A DNA stretch of 64,000 nt from positions 57,986 to 121,985 of the forward strand of contig CALGLU010000005.1 of NCBI GenBank assembly GCA_937959275.1, written 5' to 3'. Under the pieces are notes generated by a model. That model made no database searches. It was not told where the DNA came from and saw only the letters and a program-made list of their open reading frames with translations. Both the position numbers and the translations under genes were made by a program. Of the stretch, positions 9,201 to 20,800 are shown piece by piece (the first letter of the stretch is position 1; every line of letters begins with the position of its first letter). The DNA is from an uncultured Saprospiraceae bacterium (GTDB lineage: Bacteria; Bacteroidota; Bacteroidia; Chitinophagales; Saprospiraceae).

Positions 9201-10173
9201 AATGCCCAGAATATTTTAAAATAGGGCCTCTGTCATCGACGATTTCTATGACTTGATCTTGTACTTTATCTTTCCCTGTACACCAATCAATAATATTCCA
9301 TCTTCGTAAAATCTTAATTTGATTTCCACAAGACGGATATTGCGTATCGTTAAAGTTGACTTTTATATTGCTACAATACTCCCCTCCTGGAAATCCAGTA
9401 CCCAGTGGATATGACTTGATAGATGGTGATAGATCCTCAGCAAACTCAATGGAGTGCGGATAGACTACCTCGTCATTTAATAATTCGTAATCGCAAGAAA
9501 TCGCAGGGTAATCACTTGCATTAAAATGAGGTGGGAAATATAAATCAGCTAAAGTTTGCCTCTTCACATAAATCCGCTGTTCACACGTATAAGTGAATTT
9601 GGATTGGTTTTCCAGTATCCAAGTTCTATATACAATATGGCTATATCCATCTGCAGAACATTGTTGTTCTACTATTCTATCTTCATGTGAAATCGAATAC
9701 GTACCACATTGACCTTCACCCATTTCAGGTCTTGGCATATAGTCTAATGTATCTGGAAAAGCTCCACAAGGAATAATGATATCGCCACAACCATGAAATT
9801 CAGGAAATATTTTACTCTCTACAACAACTGTTGACCAACATGAGATATTTGTACTTGTATTTTTAATGGTGACATTGATTTGCTCACCTATATGATCTAC
9901 GGTGACTTTATGATCAGGAATGATTTGACCATCTGCCCCTGTCACTTCCATACTGTAATCAATATAAGGATCGTAATTTTTTATAATCTGACCGGGAGTG
10001 ATAACAGCTTCGCATACTTCAGAGAGAGAAATCTGAATAGATTGATTACATACTAGGCTATTCTGTGCAAAACATTGTGAAACAGGAATCGTGCTTGAGC
10101 AAAGGATGCTTAAGTAGAAACTCGTCTTAAAAAACAGCCTTTTAAAGGTTTTTTGGCTAATTGTGTGAAGCAT
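6253..10173 (-). CDS. Giant exported HYR-like repeat protein with cohesin/dockerin-like domains and T9SS tail
   Basis: A 1306-aa exported protein. Order: signal peptide (to about residue 36, CFAQN); a long series of Cys-containing beta-sandwich units with the recurring phrase 'DDxGxxxxCxxxIxVxDxxxP', like HYR/Ig-fold surface proteins (about 40-920); a short carboxypeptidase-regulatory-like fold (GLINGKVFLENGIPVINKMAFLEDM); a dockerin-like block (LDLIAIQKHIL...SPYKIIAADIDHSFSITATDLLYLRKLILG...IKLGDVN); a cohesin-like domain (VSLKTSISNVDD...); and a Por-secretion tail with YPNPF. It is expected on the cell surface or released by the T9SS. It is a clear paralogue of the next gene upstream. The ligand is unknown. 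Confidence 0.8.
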   Translation of the reverse strand: MLHTISQKTFKRLFFKTSFYLSILCSSTIPVSQCFAQNSLVCNQSIQISLSEVCEAVITPGQIIKNYDPYIDYSMEVTGADGQIIPDHKVTVDHIGEQINVTIKNTSTNISCWSTVVVESKIFPEFHGCGDIIIPCGAFPDTLDYMPRPEMGEGQCGTYSISHEDRIVEQQCSADGYSHIVYRTWILENQSKFTYTCEQRIYVKRQTLADLYFPPHFNASDYPAISCDYELLNDEVVYPHSIEFAEDLSPSIKSYPLGTGFPGGEYCSNIKVNFNDTQYPSCGNQIKILRRWNIIDWCTGKDKVQDQVIEIVDDRGPILKYSGHYETIHADYADCFATIQSVPFPLEVHDCSETAYSVAYKYKNEFGYETDEITTGVSRNDDGTFKIAEIPLDTITMVYTVTDDCGHPSKKEVVFRLKDTKPPVAICQTRSVVTLIEGGYAVLAATQLQHHSFDNCGIVKQLIKRTDSACENNDSDLDYGSEITFCCTDSGDVNHGVSLRLFDRHGNYADCQTEIVVQDKIKPVITNCAPHKEIHCQIDHTDIQAMGGEPEVYDNCHMTMTYEDDDRGLNSCGFGKMFRTWKASDDHGNWSTCIQEIHIINEFATSSHDIVWPRPKTLTECTDADYSPTKLGEPSIPYANCSNFAFTHDDQVFYDGVEECMKILRHWTVIDWCVYDPASEVSDGYWTQTQSIRLSDSTKPIFQTECKGIVVKTSGTDCEVLVNIEVDAIDECSLHDLDYSHTTYKYDAEPEMKEGKTASILFPPGEHSILFQVSDGCGNTDECEVAVVVNDNNYPHLICLQKLSISLGATGETEIWASDFVKEANVPCHANSELDFSFTEDMSSPILPFSCTDFIEIIGSSLTKSFSVYGIDDLGRKGSCSVDITVTDNFNLCAEETTSSGLINGKVFLENGIPVINKMAFLEDMNMSSIRENETTELGEYSFDDINVLHEYKLEFESSGKVLDGISTLDLIAIQKHILSTEILDSPYKIIAADIDHSFSITATDLLYLRKLILGLVDDMPNQRVWRYIDADYVFMDDTQPWEFQDFHYVRQVSEGRLRKDFVAIKLGDVNTSLSQSETRNNSQVSLKTSISNVDDNSVQYKLNTEGIKDIYGYQLSLNYDAEYLTLQAIIDHEGNQMNHNLYVDNEGVVTISYSKAISSHFDSHLGMLTLQFKKEENSETTIPNLIVNPAFDNEIYSGDLEVIDISEISKHDRPNDTEKIIVVNAYPNPFISNTSLSIVTAEPTNLTVTMYTPTGMILFSENIKSVGGLEWIPLEIIDNNYRGILYCKIETESYQEIKQLVRIDN

Positions 10174-10207
10174 TTTAGTTTCTTATATTCTTCCTAAAAA
10201 AAATCAA

Positions 10208-10233
10208 CCTGCGCCGAACGTTTTCGGCGCAGG
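10208..10233 (-). terminator. Intrinsic terminator between the two HYR-like giants
   Basis: CCTGCGCCGAA (10208-10218) and TTCGGCGCAGG (10223-10233) form a perfect 11-bp GC-rich stem with a 4-nt loop. Read on the minus strand it is followed by TTGATTTTTTTT, a classic U tract. It lies just after the stop codon at 10249 and should end transcription of the 1369-aa gene before the 1306-aa gene. Confidence 0.9.
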
Positions 10234-10248
10234 TATCCTCCTAAGTAA

Positions 10249-13200
10249 TTATCGAATCATGATCATTTTCTTTACAATCATATGGTCATCATCCGAAACC
10301 TGATATAAGTAATTCCCTTCATTTGGCAACTCATCAGCATGTATTCTCCATGTTGATTTACCAGAAGGAAAATATTTTTTCTTTTGTTTGACTAATCGGC
10401 CATTCATATCATAGATAGATAGCACCATTTCTTTTTCAACTGTCAGCATAACTGGAATATCAGTCGTTGTAGAAAACGGATTAGGCTCATTTTGATAGAT
10501 CTTAAAAACATCATCATACCGCGCCTCTATCAATTCTACTTCAAGTACATCAAAATCAATTTGAGAAATAGACTTATATATTTCTGACTTTAATGATTGA
10601 TGTGAGAGTGTAAGCTCAACATCAACTGGCAATCCTGTCAATTCTAACAATATTGTATTATTCAATAATTGTACCATGTCCGCAGAAACACATGAAATAT
10701 TTACATAAGTGTGCTTGTCATCAAGAATAATTGCGTATTCGTCTTTACTTTTTATAACATCCGAGCTTACTCCTACATGAGGATAATGACCTAAAATTTT
10801 AAAAGAAAGTTGGAATCCATGGACATCCATTTTTTCCGATATTTTGAAAAGTATATTCTTCTCTACTCTCTGGAATATCAATTGATTTTTCTCTAATGAT
10901 CTCGGCGTCGCACCTGCATATGATCCATTAACATCACCCATTTTTATTCCAATCATATTCTTCTCCATGACAGACTGATGAAACTCGGGGATGACTACAT
11001 CATTCACAAAAGGGAAGGGATTATTTTCATCGACAAACACAAAATCTTCTGGTATAAACTGCCAGCTATGCGATTCTGACTGTTCTAGGCCTAATATCAA
11101 TTGTCTTAATTGTAGGATATCACTCGCACTAATGTTAGCAGATTTATTCGCATCAGCTGCAATAATCTTATAAGGTGAGTCTAATAATTTGACGCCTAGA
11201 ATATGCTGTTGGATTCTCACCAGATCTACAGAACTCAAGCCTGATAAGGGGTTATCTTGTTTTGTTGCTGATAAAATATATTCATCCGACATAGGAATAT
11301 CTTCAAATCGATATTCCCCACTGACACCTGTCATTGACTCTAAAGGTGATCCTTCTATAGTAGATGTTGCAGAAACCATGACATCTGAAAGAAGTTCATC
11401 CGTCCAGAATTTTACACTACCAATAATCATCCCGGAGCCAACGGAAGACGTACTACACCCTTCCATACTTGTTTGCAAATTAATTGTTGACTTGCAATTA
11501 GCCGTATTTCCACTCTCATCACTCACAAAGATGTCTACATCAATTAAATGAAGTGAAAGGTTATTTAAGTCTTCACAAGTTAAGGTCAAGGAAGGTTTAT
11601 ATTCTTCATCTGAAAACGAAAATGTCAAACTATCTGTACTACAATTATCTTCTGATTTAAGATTAAAATCATTTGCCCAAATAGAAGCTTCACTCGTCTC
11701 ATCGTCTAAAGAAATAGATACACTTGTAATGCAATAAGGAGTCGGTGCTCTATTATCGACAACAGTAATCCGTTGGCTACATCCATCAATATTTCCACAC
11801 TGATCTGAGACAAACCAGGTGACTTTATGGGTTCCTATCCCCCACAGCTCGTCTATGATTTGATGAGACGGTTCAATCTTATCAGAGCTACCATCTTCAT
11901 AAAAATCGATCGTATATCTCCAATTTAACTCGACTTCTGTACACCCGTTATCTGTTCCATCAGCAAATAGCAAAGGGATTTTATACATACAATTCTCTTC
12001 TGGAATAGCATCCTTGACTATTATATCAGCGCATCCTTGAGTGATGACAGGCTTTTCTGTATCCTGCAGCTTGATGACTTGAGTATGACTAAATACGCCA
12101 TTGAACGTTGTCGTTGGATCAAATTGGCACCATTCTAAAATGGTCCATTCTCGAAGAATTTTAATACAAGTACCATCGTCGTTTGCATAAAATTTGGTGT
12201 CTTCATAATTAATGGCAGGTACTGCACAGCTAAATCCATTTAAAATAGGTCGACTATAGTCTTCATCTAAATCATCAGGAGCCACAGATACACTTTCACA
12301 TGCCTCAATCTCAAGATCCTTTGGCCAAATAATATTGGACTCGATTGAATCGAGCGAAACAGTTGACCTAACCGTAATGACTTGAGCACAAGATGTTGTG
12401 TTATAATGATCATCACTCGCACTAAATAGTCTATGGATCGTCCCTACCCCACATTCATTTAATTGAAATCGAGTCGAATCTGTAGTTGTAAATGCACAAA
12501 AGTCTTTAAACTCAGGAGTCCCGAATATTGTTAAATCAGCTAAATTAATATCGCAATTCACGATTGTATCTGCTGGACAGTAAACAATGGCGGGTGGCTC
12601 ATTATCTTGCAAAGTAACTTTAGTCTTACACACATTGGCATTGCCGTGCTTATCTATCACTTTTAATTCGACAGTTAGGATTTGGTCTAAGTCTTCACAA
12701 CAAAACTTAACACGCTCAGCCCAATGTCTATCCGTCTCACACAAATTACCATCCAGTTTACGGACTAACAATGAATCTACGCCACAGTTATCCCAGCTAC
12801 CATCATCAAATGCTCTATAATCCGACCAAGCATAGCCATACTCACCCAAGCCAATCGTCGTCTGATCATCGCATATAGCAATCGGAGCAAGCTTATCGTA
12901 TAGCTGTATTGTGGTATATGCCTGGGAGCTATTGTCACACTCATCAGTGGCAATGTATACGATCCATATTTCTTCAGTTGTCACTTCTATATTACTCATC
13001 GTAAACCAACCAGTTTCATCTATTTCTGACACACCGGTCGTATGATAATCTTCGTAAGGCGAGCCACCTTCACTTACGTATTTATATCCAGCCTTGATAT
13101 GAACGTCAGAGCAGTCATCAACTTCAGGAGCAGGCACTTTAAATGTCGCATAACAGTCAGTCCACTCTGCTGTCACTTCAGTGTACTCAGCAATCGTACA

Positions 13201-14358
13201 CACTGGTTTCTTCTGATCCTGCACATGGATATATTGATTGTGCTCTACTACATCACCTGAGCACCAGTCGACAATCTCCCAGCGCCTCAATAATTTGTAA
13301 GATGATGAATGACAACTTTCAAATTTTGTATCGTAGTGATTGATTTGCACATTGCCACATGCTGGGCCAACAGGGCTACCAGTATAGGCAGGTGACGGAT
13401 AGCCTGACTCTAAAATTGTCCATCCATTTTCACTTCCTGCTAGATGACAATTGAGTGATTGATTACCCTCCCAGTCCTTTGGGAAAACCATATCCGACAT
13501 CTTCGCTTTCTTCATGTAGATGGTGTCTATTCCCTTTGCGATATGTCCACCATGTGGTACGAGAGTCCAGTGGCGATGTATAATATCCGCGTATTCTCCA
13601 TGGCAATCAGAGTTGGCATGGACATCTTCATAAGAGAGCATCATATCTGCACAATAATTATATTCTGATACAGAATAGGTTCGATCATTGACCAGTTCCA
13701 TTTTACCATTCATTGGAAATGCATTCATGGCATGAGGCGCATAATCTGCAAGACAATCAATCAAATAACTAGATGTATGTAACTCAGGAATATTCTTATC
13801 CTCTGCGACTAATAAACCCCAACAATTGTTTTGTGAACAATTTTGAATAACAGACACTTCCAATATGAGTCCAACATGTCTCCCATCTAATGTCGGCGAA
13901 TCTAAAAACTCCCCTGTCACTTGATTTTTAAGAGAAACGGTATATGAAGCAGCATCAAAATGCATGTCTTGTAATATCAGATCAGGTGTAATGTCCACAT
14001 AACAACTCTGATCCATGGATACGGTAACTGCCTTATCGCAAGCTAGATTAAGCGTATGCTCAACGACAATCGGATATGTATTTGAAGAAGTCGCTCCTGT
14101 ATATTGTATACTATAATTACCTGATGCATGACCCCACTCTATCGTTGCGGTCGTAGCACTTTGAGAAAGAATCGTCCCTGCTGATGGCGGAACAAGTTCC
14201 CAAGCTTGAGAAGTACCTGACGCGTTGGGCATCGTGTATATCTCAGTGGAGCCTTTACACACAAACAAGTCCCCCGTGATATTTTGACCGCTAGTACTAA
14301 CGGAAAATATCACGAAGAGACTTAAAAATGCGCTAAATGTAAGTTTGAATCTATACAT
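10249..14358 (-). CDS. Giant exported HYR-like repeat protein, paralogue, with T9SS tail
   Basis: A 1369-aa exported protein built like its downstream neighbour. It has a signal peptide (FVIFSVSTSGQ), then an extra PKD-like unit near residues 25-105 (GDLFVCKGSTEIYTMPNASG). Multiple Cys-rich HYR-like sandwiches follow (about 110-960), then a regulatory-like fold (GSGMIIGSVKFWTDELLSDVM), a dockerin-like block (SSVDLVRIQQHILG...SPYKIIAADANKSANISASDILQLRQLILG...IKMGDVNGS), a weak cohesin-like domain and a Por-secretion tail with NEPNPF ending MIMIR. An intrinsic terminator follows it. The two paralogues differ mainly in the N-terminal unit, consistent with old tandem duplication. Confidence 0.8.
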   Translation of the reverse strand: MYRFKLTFSAFLSLFVIFSVSTSGQNITGDLFVCKGSTEIYTMPNASGTSQAWELVPPSAGTILSQSATTATIEWGHASGNYSIQYTGATSSNTYPIVVEHTLNLACDKAVTVSMDQSCYVDITPDLILQDMHFDAASYTVSLKNQVTGEFLDSPTLDGRHVGLILEVSVIQNCSQNNCWGLLVAEDKNIPELHTSSYLIDCLADYAPHAMNAFPMNGKMELVNDRTYSVSEYNYCADMMLSYEDVHANSDCHGEYADIIHRHWTLVPHGGHIAKGIDTIYMKKAKMSDMVFPKDWEGNQSLNCHLAGSENGWTILESGYPSPAYTGSPVGPACGNVQINHYDTKFESCHSSSYKLLRRWEIVDWCSGDVVEHNQYIHVQDQKKPVCTIAEYTEVTAEWTDCYATFKVPAPEVDDCSDVHIKAGYKYVSEGGSPYEDYHTTGVSEIDETGWFTMSNIEVTTEEIWIVYIATDECDNSSQAYTTIQLYDKLAPIAICDDQTTIGLGEYGYAWSDYRAFDDGSWDNCGVDSLLVRKLDGNLCETDRHWAERVKFCCEDLDQILTVELKVIDKHGNANVCKTKVTLQDNEPPAIVYCPADTIVNCDINLADLTIFGTPEFKDFCAFTTTDSTRFQLNECGVGTIHRLFSASDDHYNTTSCAQVITVRSTVSLDSIESNIIWPKDLEIEACESVSVAPDDLDEDYSRPILNGFSCAVPAINYEDTKFYANDDGTCIKILREWTILEWCQFDPTTTFNGVFSHTQVIKLQDTEKPVITQGCADIIVKDAIPEENCMYKIPLLFADGTDNGCTEVELNWRYTIDFYEDGSSDKIEPSHQIIDELWGIGTHKVTWFVSDQCGNIDGCSQRITVVDNRAPTPYCITSVSISLDDETSEASIWANDFNLKSEDNCSTDSLTFSFSDEEYKPSLTLTCEDLNNLSLHLIDVDIFVSDESGNTANCKSTINLQTSMEGCSTSSVGSGMIIGSVKFWTDELLSDVMVSATSTIEGSPLESMTGVSGEYRFEDIPMSDEYILSATKQDNPLSGLSSVDLVRIQQHILGVKLLDSPYKIIAADANKSANISASDILQLRQLILGLEQSESHSWQFIPEDFVFVDENNPFPFVNDVVIPEFHQSVMEKNMIGIKMGDVNGSYAGATPRSLEKNQLIFQRVEKNILFKISEKMDVHGFQLSFKILGHYPHVGVSSDVIKSKDEYAIILDDKHTYVNISCVSADMVQLLNNTILLELTGLPVDVELTLSHQSLKSEIYKSISQIDFDVLEVELIEARYDDVFKIYQNEPNPFSTTTDIPVMLTVEKEMVLSIYDMNGRLVKQKKKYFPSGKSTWRIHADELPNEGNYLYQVSDDDHMIVKKMIMIR

Positions 14359-14538
14359 CTAATTTGGTTTATTGATGCGCCCTTATTATAAAGATTCATC
14401 ATATGTGTTAAACCAAGAATTGCGCCAAAGGGGAGCCATTTTGAGGCAACAAAATACATTATGATAAATAGCAATATGTATATATCTAATTATCAGATTA
14501 TTGCATGACGATCATATTATTAAATTGGAGGATATTTG

Positions 14539-14635
14539 TTGGAGGAGGAGGTCGGAGGAGGAAGGGGGGAAGATTGGAGGAGGGAGTGGGAAGGTTGGAG
14601 GAGGAAGGGGGAAGGTTGGAGGAAGGAGGTTGAGG
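14539..14635 (+). repeat. G-rich 21-bp tandem repeat, possible G-quadruplex DNA
   Basis: Several degenerate 21-bp units of the form AAGGTTGGAGGAGGAAGGGG follow each other in a strongly purine-biased plus strand, with many GG and GGG(G) runs. This could form G-quadruplex or triplex DNA. A minus-strand frame through it encodes only a Pro/Ser-rich repeat with no support as a gene. The rest of this 475-base gap (14359-14833) holds the promoter of the 1369-aa gene and a short TTTTGA-type array at 14765-14788. Confidence 0.6.
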
Positions 14636-14764
14636 TCTTAGGAGAAGACGACAATGGCATCACTATTGAAACTTTGAATTTGATCTTTGATAACGATTGT
14701 CTTTTCAAAGCTCGTTGGTGACAACACCTAGTTAATGCCAATGAATCAGAGACCACTGGTGGCA

Positions 14765-14788
14765 GTTTTGATTTTCATTTTGATTTTT
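14765..14788. repeat. Short hexamer array (TTTTGA type)
   Basis: About four units of TTTTGA/TTTTCA lie in a row, 45 nt downstream of the stop of the 3677-aa gene. It is the same hexamer family as those at 50055, 52132 and 57587. Confidence 0.5.
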
Positions 14789-14802
14789 CAGCCAGAGACT
14801 GA

Positions 14803-14817
14803 TCAGCCTCATGCTGA
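14803..14817. terminator. Hairpin downstream of the 3677-aa gene
   Basis: TCAGC-CTCAT-GCTGA is a 5-bp stem with a 5-nt loop, 17 nt beyond the stop codon at 14834. On the plus strand it is followed by GTTTTTG. It is a modest terminator candidate only. Confidence 0.35.
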
Positions 14818-14833
14818 GTTTTTGATTTACACT

Positions 14834-17800
14834 TTACTCTACAAATAGCATTTTCTTATAGAGGTTTAGGTCTGGTGTTTTGAGCTCATAATAATAGATT
14901 CCAGATGTTGAGAAGAGGTCTGAAGCAATCTTAATTTGATGAGTGCCTTTTTCGAAAACTTGATCAATCGTTAACAATTGCTGACCCTGTACAGTATAAA
15001 TGATAAGTTGAGCTGACATACTTGCGGGCAGATAAAATTCGATGTAAGTGGATTCGCTAAATGGATTTGGTGTGTTTTGATGCAGCTCAATTCCTGGCAT
15101 GTCTTCGCTAATGATATGTAAGGCTAGCCCATTCACCACATTACTTTTTACTTCATATGCTTCTGCTATCGTGATCGCTGAAGATAGTGTCAAGATCGTT
15201 GACAATGCTCCTTCGAATCGAGTTTCAAATACGAGAGTGAATAAAGCATCATTGGTAACTTGTGTATCGGATCCATAGTAGCTAAATGTTGTCATATCGG
15301 TATGTCTACCTAGATTAGCTTCTGTAATATTGATCGATCCTTTCTCGATATCTAAGAGACTTAATTGAGGATGTTCGAGTGTAAATTGAAATCCATTCAA
15401 TTGTTGCTCAGCGCTATAAATTGGCACTCTGATGATCTCGCTTTCTGCAAAATCCTGATCTATAGTCGAAAGCTCAACTTCATGTAGTCGTCTTGGATTT
15501 GACTGCAGTATGCTATTGGCTTGAACATTACCATTGACATCTCCGATTTTTACGCCTACATAGTTTTGATCGAGCATTGCTTCTCTCAATCTATCAATAT
15601 AAATTTTCTCAGTAAACGGCCACGGGTTTTGTGGATCTTCAAATTCGAATGCTGCGTCTATAAACCTCCAACTTGTGTTATTCGAAAATCGTCTGCTTAG
15701 TCCTAGGATCACATTTCTAAGATTAATGATATCCAATGCACTAACTTTTTGATCATTATTAACATCTGCAGCAATTAACTTATAGGGACTATCTAAGGAT
15801 TCTTGATTTAGTATGTGTTTTTGAATAGCTAATAAATCTGCTGTCGAAACGCCATTTAAATAATCTCCTGTCTTGTATACATCTAACTCATAATCCAAGC
15901 CAAATGGGTTATTGATAAAACTATAGGCACCGCCGCTACTTGTATTCGTTGTCACTGGGTATTCTGGTGCAGTCGTGTGTATACTCACTTCAGCTGTTTC
16001 GATACCAATTCCTGTTTCAGTTTGAATAAAGCCCGTAATTAAGGCAGAACCTTCTGGTATCTCATCTTCGTCTTCGCAAGATTCATTAATGACGACATTA
16101 ACTGGACATTTTCGACCATTGCCAGAAGAATCCCATACCCATACATCTAGCTGTGCGACATCGACAAAAACCTGGCATTCTAAAGTGATGGAATGTTGAT
16201 CTTCAAAAGCTATTTGTCCAGGCTTAAGAGGCTCTGCTCCCCTACCCACAATCGTGAACAGTATATCGCTACATGCATCATAACTGCCCAAATCAAAATC
16301 TTTAGCATATATCTTCACTTCATTCTCTGGCTGTAAAAAGGCAGTCGTTGTTCCTTGTACACAAAGCGGCACTGGCGCAGCAACATCATTAAAGACAATC
16401 AGAGATGTTGCTGTGGAAGAATTGCCACAACCATCCCGAACTTCCCACTCTACCCGATAGACATTATCATCCATACCCTCTGGAGAGAGAAATGAAAATG
16501 TGTCTGTTAATTGGAATTCTGAAAACAAGACTGTTTCTGTTTCGTCATAGACTGTCACATTCCAAGCCAATAAGACTTCAGTTGTGGTCTCTAACCCACA
16601 AAAATCTTCGGCAACTGCAGTAATCAAACCACTTGCCTGACAGTCTTCTTGAGTACCATCCTTATCACCCTGTCCCCTAATCTCAACATAGAAGGTATCC
16701 TGTACTAACACATCAGGTCTTGTCGTGTCTAACACTTTTAATACCTGACTATAATTGTAATATCCATCGGTGTCTACTTCAGTATATCTTAAGTAAACCT
16801 GCTCCGCTCCCCCTGTTATTGAAGTCACACCATTTTCACATAAGATGCAGTCACCCTGCGCCCAGTCTTCTACCGCAATAAAACGATCTGAATCAACCTC
16901 AGGATTTGATCCATTGGGCTCCCATAAACACCAGTCAATAATCGTGTGATTCCGAATAATTTTAAGGCAAACATCTGACGCTTCAATTGTATCTATATCA
17001 ACAGTATAACCGACTAGAGCACATGTGGGTGTGCACCAAACCGCCTGATCTGACTCTGAATCAAAAGAAGGAATACAATTCATAGCGTCTCCCATCTGGA
17101 CTTCGATCTCATCCATAAACACTGAGTCCTTAGCGCATTCTAGATTGATGCCTTGCATGACCGATCCATCCATATGTTTTGGCCACTTAATTGTAAACGG
17201 ATCAAATTGACCAGGCCCTTCATTCACCGCAATAATTTGAATACAATGTTCATCTCCTTCTGAGAATCCTGCTTGGTCATCGGTATCGATATACCACTCT
17301 TGGATAATATCACCATTGCCGCATGTATTTACGAATTCGCTTTGACTTATCAACTCCGCAGATGGAGTGCCACAGACACCTCCTCTAGCCACCGGTGCTG
17401 GAATAGAAGACAAATCCGTCAAGCAATCAATGTTGTAATTTTCACAAGTCAATTGGGGTTCTAGCTTGTTTGTAAAATTAAGCTTGACGATGCAGTCTGT
17501 AAAATGACCAAATAAATCATTCGGTACTGATTTATTAGTTGGTGCTAATCGATTTTTATCTAATCTGTCTCTCACATAAATTGGTCCTGTAGGCTCGACT
17601 TCCATCCGACGCGGGTCAACTGGGCCTGGGCCTGGGTTGACATCAAAAACTCTCACGCGCACAAAAATCTCCTCGCTATCAACATCAGCACAGCAGATGC
17701 CGAGCTGATCATCATAAAAGACTTGCCTACCGATATCGACTCCAAGTATTCTTAATTCAGTTTCTTGATCACGATACAATGCAGTAAAATCATCTGCATC

Positions 17801-20800
17801 CTCATTACTACAGCTATACCTAAACGTAAAACTCGGATCCGGACCAAGACTATAATCTGGCTGTCTATCTACACCATTTCGATTCCAATATCCATTCGTT
17901 GTGCCTCTTAGACTCTCGACTCGTATCGCTTTGACCCAGACATCGCCACAACCAAAATCATGACTACCATTATCAAAATCATCAGCATCAAATATGACTA
18001 AGCCTCCATCTGTGATGCCAACTTCTAATTCTGAATAACAGATGGCTGTTGGTGCAACAAAGTCATTGATCGTGAGCAGCATTGTATCCTTTGCACTGTT
18101 ACCGCACTCATCCGAAATGGTAGCGACTAATGTGACCGGAGAATTACTTTCCCATAAATCCAAAACATAGCCGTCAGCAATTCGGCCTTCATCTGTTTTC
18201 CATTCAACAGTTAAGCCTTCGTCAGTACCACATGCATCTGTTCCTGTGATTGCAGGTAATTCAAAGGAGGCAGTACACACAAATGGATCTATTGAAATCG
18301 TCTGATCGATTAATGAGTCTACAAGCTCTGGCCCAGAATCGATGTTTCGAATGCGTTGGGCTGGTAGAGTTTTTATTTCTTGTGTACACCAATCGATAAA
18401 TGTCCAAGTCCTAAGTGTTAAGACTTCGTTGCCACATTTTGGGACGATCACATCATCAAAATTTAAAACGTAATCACATTTTGGATTTTGTGGTGTAAAT
18501 GGTATGAGTACATAAGCCCATTTGGTGACTTCAACATATCGAATCGAATCTCGCAATTCTTTATTGATTAACTCGACTAATAACCATTCGTCATTAATGA
18601 GTCGTTCTACTTTTACTGTGTCTATATTGACTAAATAATGATCGATGACTGGCACTTCTACTCGGACACTTCTTATGATCTGCCCTCCTAACATTCCTTT
18701 TAAAAATACATACGGATAGGCATTTGAAATTGCAATAGAATCGGCAATTGAATTATCCTCAATAAAAAAGCGATTGAAAATACTATCTGGATGGTTAGGC
18801 GCATCACAGGGTAGATCTAAATTATGAGGCACTTGAATCGTGTCAAATGGTGTTTGCACTTCTTTATAGACCTGTTTTATGACTTCAATTTTTTCAAATC
18901 CTCCATGACCGTCTTGTATAGAACCCGTGTATGTCACCTCTCTTCGAATACCGCCGTCACATTTATCTCCAGATTCTACTATCGTTTGTCTCATATCGAA
19001 TACTGGTTGAAAACAGCTTTCATTCACAATGAGTAAAACATCAGATATTGTTAAAAATCCATTTGAAGGCTTTGTTAGGCTTCCGAAAAAGATACTATCA
19101 ATCGGATCGTTTACAGCACAAGTCAAAATACAATCTATGGCAGGATCACAATTTGAAACTATAATTTCTGAGGTATAATTACCTTCTGTACTTGGGGCAT
19201 CTGACTCTATCAAGACGACAAAATCTCCTAGCTGTAAATTATTTAATGAAATCGTTGTCTGATCTACAATTCCTGTTTCTGAATAGACAATACCATCATG
19301 AAATAGGACTGTCACCGAGAAAGTCCCATTGCACCAATCTGGATTGCTCTGTGTTCCACAAGAATACTTTGGATCTGCTGACACATTAATCTCAACTGTT
19401 TGGCAATCGTCAATGACTTCAAATGATAATTCATCATCTATATCATCAGCAAATGAACCTAATACCAATTGTTCTGATCCAGGTATAAATGAGCATGGAG
19501 ACGTGACAACAGGTTTGCGTTTCAATTCAACTTTTATTTTTCCCCAACAACTCACACCACTACACAAATCCGTTAGCTTATAATCCAAGGTTTGACCAGC
19601 GTCGAATTGAGTGACTATATCACTTGGTAATGTGTCTCCATATTCTTCGATTAAAGTCAAATCATAAAAACTGATATTTCGACCATCTGATAATAACAGA
19701 GATCCTGGCACCTGATAATCACAAGGAAAACCAAGGCTCACCTGGACTAAATCTTCGCAAGCAATCGTACCTAAATCCTGTATAAATATCTGAGTCGATG
19801 ACGCAGGGCTTTCACATCCAAATTCATTGACACAAGTGATAAAGAAGACTTGATCATCTGTTATGTCAATAGGAATATCTTCTACATCAAATCCTTCCTC
19901 AACGTCGGTAAGGACTGCGACTCCACCTGATGCTGGATCTTGTAAGTAGACATTGAATGTGCAGTCTTCTGGCACAAAGCCTAAGCCGCAATAGTCATGC
20001 GCGCCGAGATTAGAAAAGTCATCTGTTGGAAACACAAGCCATTCATCTGTTGCAATAAACAAACCTGTGCTATCTGTTCTGCCCTCGACTATACTACAAT
20101 CCCTCACCAAGGTGACATCAGTTCCAAAGTTTAGCAAAGTGGCTACAGTCCCGATAAAATCAACGATTTCTCCATCAGGATTAACTAAGGCCAAATCATC
20201 ATTTCCATTGAAACCTGTAACACCTCCTATGTTTGCATCAGTGACCGCAAGTGCGGCAGCATCAGCGCTGGTATTACAAACCACAAATACATCTCCATCA
20301 GCAAGGATGACACCTGGTGGTAATACAGAGTTTGACGGGGATGAATTCCCATTTGTATATACTGATACACTCCAGTCTGTTAAATCCACGGGTGCTCCTG
20401 TACCATTAAATATTTCAAAACATTTATTATTACTTGATCCTTCAATGTACTCGCTAAAAAATAAAGTGCTCGCAGGAACTGGTTCTAGAACTTCTCCTGG
20501 CTCAATGGAAACAAATAGATCTTCAATGGTACAAGATTCTGTAATATCTGGTAAAATAGGAGCAATCACACTTGCCGAACAAGGATCAAAACAAGGCAAT
20601 TCATCATACACTGTTTCAGCCATACAGGTAGAGGCTTCAATACCACATGTCAAATTATCGTTGATCACGTTAGGCGTCGCTGTTATCGGACCTACCCAGC
20701 CTGCATCTGTTAATTGCAGTGATTCGGTATCCAAACCACTTGTCTCTACAACACCGACATCTGTACTTGTGATTCCCGTCGCTGGACCTGAGGTGGCAAC

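Noticed and set aside
14520..14756. Minus-strand frame of 78 codons rich in Pro, Ser and Leu
   Set aside because: It only reflects translation of the G-rich 21-bp repeat.
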